Shown one piece after another: positions 61,387 through 64,000 of a stretch of 64,000 bases of DNA (position 1 is the first letter of the stretch; each line of letters begins with the position of its first letter). Source of the DNA: Chryseobacterium piscicola (GTDB lineage Bacteria > Bacteroidota > Bacteroidia > Flavobacteriales > Weeksellaceae); assembly GCF_900156685.1 (NCBI RefSeq), contig NZ_FTOJ01000001.1, forward strand, positions 124,001-188,000, given 5' to 3'. The notes beneath the pieces were generated by a model that made no database searches, was not told the DNA's origin, and saw only the letters and a list, made by a program, of their open reading frames with translations. A program made the translations under genes and the position numbers.

Positions 61387-61402
61387 TGTTTCACGTGAAA
61401 CA
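61387..61402. other. parS site 2 (right of mnmG)
   Basis: A second TGTTTCACGTGAAACA, within a perfect palindrome at 61385-61404, in the gap upstream of mnmG. Confidence 0.92.
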
Positions 61403-61527
61403 TTATTCAAATTTACAAGCTATAATCGCTTGTAACGTGTCTTATTTAGCCTCAATCGCAATATTTGTTTGAGATCATTTTCTTTTCTGAAATAGAAAAT
61501 GAAAAATGCGGAGAGTGGGAATAAGCT

Positions 61528-61944
61528 TTAAAAAGATTTAGTATATTTTGCAATATAAAAATCTTCTTTACTTCGCATTAACAGTTCTTCTTCCTCAGTT
61601 TTATCTTTATATCCGCAAAGATGAAGAATGCCATGAGCTAAGACTCTTCTGAGTTCTTCTTCATAATTTTTGGATAGGGTAGAAGCGTTCTCTGAAATGC
61701 GCTGCAAAGATACGAAAATCTCTCCGCTTATTGTTTTGCCTTTTACATAATCGAAAGTAATGATATCTGTATAGTAATCGTGCTGAAGATAATCTTGGTT
61801 TACCTTCAATAAATATTCGTCGTCGCAAAAGATGTAATTGATTTCACCTAGCTTTTTTTCCTCTGAAAGAATAATATCTTCCAGCCACACTGTATATTTT
61901 GTATTAACAGTTTCTGGTAGGTTTTCGTAAAAGAATTGTATCAT
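61528..61944 (-). CDS. ybeY: endoribonuclease YbeY
   Basis: 138 residues. Metal-site motif LAHGILHLCGYKDKT: the first two His are present, but the position usually filled by the third (GYDH) is Asp in GYKD. I recall this Asp form from other Bacteroidota, so it is probably functional. GEIFVSLQRISENA and TDIITFDY are upstream family motifs. Acts in 16S rRNA maturation and ribosome quality control. Gap to the patatin gene is 4 bp. Confidence 0.92.
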   Translation of the reverse strand: MIQFFYENLPETVNTKYTVWLEDIILSEEKKLGEINYIFCDDEYLLKVNQDYLQHDYYTDIITFDYVKGKTISGEIFVSLQRISENASTLSKNYEEELRRVLAHGILHLCGYKDKTEEEELLMRSKEDFYIAKYTKSF

Positions 61945-61948
61945 GATT

Positions 61949-64000
61949 TTAAAACCAGTGTCCTAAAATTACACTGAATATGCCTTTTTGATTATTTTTA
62001 AGTGAGTGACCGAAGTTAAATTTAATTTGTCCAAAAGGAGATTTGTAGCCCACGCTTGCACCAAATGAACTGTAATTTACTTTTACTGCATCTTCAAAAC
62101 TAATATCATCTGAAAGGTTAGCAAAAGAAAAGTTTCCGCTTAAGAAAAAGTTTTTATTAAATTTAAATTGAATATCATTTGATATCAACGCAACATTATT
62201 ACTGTTAAGCTGAGCAAAATAAAAACCGTTAAAAGTTTTAAAATTAACTACATTTTGCTCAAAAATACCTCCTAATCTATATTGATAGAATTTTGGCAGG
62301 TTTTCGCCTATGGTTATTCCACCGTAAAGATTAAGATGATAACTAAATTTTTTCGAAAGAGGTATATTTATCCTAATATCTGCTTTTACCTGAATCAGCC
62401 GTTTTTCAACATCTGATTTTAGTAAATCTACTACCTTACCTTCAGCATTCAGATAAAATCCTTTTGTTGGAAAATCACGGTCGTTTTGGGTGTCGCTTTT
62501 CAAAAATATATAAGGATTTAGAAATCTATTGTATCTTTTATTTGAACCATTTATTTCTGCTTCAAAGTAATCATGGCTAATACCAGCTCCCACGGCAAAT
62601 TTATCTCTCCATATAGATTGTACGTAAGCTTCGTTTCGCAACCATTCCCAATTGTCTATATCGATATTGTTGTTTCCTTTAATATTAAAACTCATACCAG
62701 AAGAATAAATTCCAAACCCAGGTATGTATCCATTATCAATAAAATAGTTTAAATAATATCTTGGATTATCTCCAACAATGACGTCGAAAGAAAGATTTGA
62801 ATTTTTAAATAACAGTCTTTTTGAAGAATAATTTAATAAAAGCCCAGTTTTGAAAATTTCATCGTAGTGAAGTCCTACTTTCAAAAAATGTCTGGCATCA
62901 TCTTCTGTTACATATAATTTAAGATAATTAATATTATTTTCTGTCACGATGTCATAGTTGATAAGGCTATAATTATTCGTTGCAACCAATTTGTCTAAAC
63001 CTTTGTTGATACTTCCATACGTTTGCATAGACGGTAGACGAAGTCCCATTTTCCCTAGAACATAGTTTTTACCATATATTTTACCTCCTTCTATTGAAAT
63101 GCTATCAATCTTATAAACATTAGAATAAATTGGATTTATGGCCTGTCTGAGGCGTTCAAATTGCCGTTTTGGTAGTTGATCCAAAATAGCAGCGTATTTT
63201 TTACCTTCCACGTACCCGCTATCAAGAATTTTTTTCTTCTCATCGTAGCTTGTAGCTGTCATCCCGGTAAGGTTTGGCTTGATGTTGATATCGGTATATT
63301 TGTATTGTTTGCGAGTATCTTTTTGAATTCCAAAGTCGATTACTTGATTTAATATTGAGATTATATTATTGAGATCTTCTCTTTTCGATAAATCTTGATT
63401 TAAGTCTACTCCAATCACAATATCAATCCCTTTATCTTTTAGTGGTTTTGAAGGATAGTTTACGGTCATCGCACCGTCTATGTAAATACTGTCGCCTATT
63501 TTTACAGGATCCATTAGCGATGGAAAGGCAGAACTTGCCATAATCGACTGCACCAAATCTCCTTTCTCAAAAATTTCCATATTTCCGCTTTCTAGATTCG
63601 TGGCAACGCACATAAAAGGAATGGGAAGTTTAGAAAAATCATTAACGTTGGAAACATTCTTAAAAAGTTCTTTTAAGAGATAAACATTCTTTTGTCCTGA
63701 GCTGATAGACGAGGGTAGGGTAATTTTTCCATTTTTTAATGGGATAGAAAACAAATATTTATCAACAGATTTATTAAAAAATGTGCTTTCTTTTCTTGAC
63801 TTCGGATCTCGGATTAGCGAGTAGAAATCTGTATCCATCACAATTTTTTCTATTTCTTTTCCAGAATATCCGGAAGCATATAAACCTCCAACAATGGCCC
63901 CCATACTTGTTCCAGAAATGTAATCAACTTTTACGCCCAAAGAATCCAGTACTTTTAGAATTCCTACATGAGAAAAACCTTTTGCACCTCCACCTGCAAG
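61949..64000 (-). CDS. patatin-like phospholipase with C-terminal outer-membrane beta-barrel (5' end off the right edge)
   Basis: The frame is open to base 64000, so the signal peptide and start are missing; the Met-like codon at 63940 is an internal TTG. Visible are LAGGGAKGFSHVGILKVLDSL (oxyanion Gly-rich loop), nucleophile GTSMG, and catalytic Asp in IYIDGAMTVNYPSKPL. A POTRA-like linker (~280-360) and a 16-strand-type Omp85 barrel (~365 to the end) follow, closing with FSVILGHWF. Resembles PlpD-type patatin/BamA fusions of type Vd secretion. Confidence 0.9.
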   Translation of the reverse strand, partial: LAGGGAKGFSHVGILKVLDSLGVKVDYISGTSMGAIVGGLYASGYSGKEIEKIVMDTDFYSLIRDPKSRKESTFFNKSVDKYLFSIPLKNGKITLPSSISSGQKNVYLLKELFKNVSNVNDFSKLPIPFMCVATNLESGNMEIFEKGDLVQSIMASSAFPSLMDPVKIGDSIYIDGAMTVNYPSKPLKDKGIDIVIGVDLNQDLSKREDLNNIISILNQVIDFGIQKDTRKQYKYTDINIKPNLTGMTATSYDEKKKILDSGYVEGKKYAAILDQLPKRQFERLRQAINPIYSNVYKIDSISIEGGKIYGKNYVLGKMGLRLPSMQTYGSINKGLDKLVATNNYSLINYDIVTENNINYLKLYVTEDDARHFLKVGLHYDEIFKTGLLLNYSSKRLLFKNSNLSFDVIVGDNPRYYLNYFIDNGYIPGFGIYSSGMSFNIKGNNNIDIDNWEWLRNEAYVQSIWRDKFAVGAGISHDYFEAEINGSNKRYNRFLNPYIFLKSDTQNDRDFPTKGFYLNAEGKVVDLLKSDVEKRLIQVKADIRINIPLSKKFSYHLNLYGGITIGENLPKFYQYRLGGIFEQNVVNFKTFNGFYFAQLNSNNVALISNDIQFKFNKNFFLSGNFSFANLSDDISFEDAVKVNYSSFGASVGYKSPFGQIKFNFGHSLKNNQKGIFSVILGHWF

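Overview
The window looks like the chromosome of a Chryseobacterium-like member of the Flavobacteriia (Bacteroidota). The DNA is AT-rich. Probable promoters follow the Bacteroidota form TTG-N(17-23)-TAnnTTTG rather than -35/-10 boxes. Lineage markers include a GLPGLI-family protein beside a TonB-receptor-like barrel, a SprE/PorW-like lipoprotein of type IX secretion, a DUF3127 protein, an extended MraY, and the gene order mraZ-rsmH-ftsL-ftsI-murE-mraY-murD-ftsW-murG-murC. No intact insertion sequence, prophage or CRISPR array was seen; almost everything is housekeeping.

Layout. 1-11949 (minus): the division and cell-wall (dcw) cluster, from mraZ to a murC cut by the left edge. A four-helix-bundle (IVP-type) gene is inserted between mraY and murE, and short degenerate repeats sit at several junctions and inside murG. 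12216-14105 (plus): alpha/beta hydrolase, GTPase EngB, ElaA-like acetyltransferase. 14588-16282: a secreted YadA-head-like beta-roll protein, followed by a decayed gene. 16925-17179: three tRNA genes (Leu, Gly, Leu). 17354-21477: DUF3127 protein with an SSB-like tail, Aat, sirtuin, KptA, M14 peptidase. 21538-22422: JmjC/cupin protein. 22768-26536: TonB-receptor-like barrel plus GLPGLI protein. 26664-29090: FeoA, FeoB and a small Cys-rich Feo protein, then remnants of a Uma2-type gene and an HTH-regulator tail. 29583-32501: GlmM and a TPR protein. 32657-34763: NAD metabolism (NadR, a decayed macro-domain gene, NrtR-like Nudix regulator). 34887-36374: two lipoproteins. 36427-40211: LepA, then an ECF sigma / anti-sigma / Spy-like operon. 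40527-45868: DUF2520, SIMPL, KdsC, Maf, SprE-like. 45884-56159: TsaB, a decayed rhuM, SDR, YraN, DoxX, LdcA, LysE, RNase R, RpiB, MuiA-like. 56779-64000: Pgk, methyltransferase, MnmG, YbeY and a patatin/beta-barrel protein cut by the right edge.

The most notable feature is a probable chromosome origin region. The gap 56160-56778 holds a cluster of DnaA-box-like nonamers and a separate family of TGAGTGTTG-type 9-mers. About 3 and 5 kb to the right, two perfect 16-bp parS palindromes (TGTTTCACGTGAAACA) flank mnmG (gidA), a gene classically near oriC. Other points worth checking are a MraZ operator of 10-bp-spaced TGGGA repeats over the mraZ promoter, an anti-sigma factor with three exact-length 32-residue repeats, heptamer repeats inside murG, an SSB-type C-terminal peptide on the DUF3127 protein, and five gene remnants that ordinary gene calling would miss or misread.
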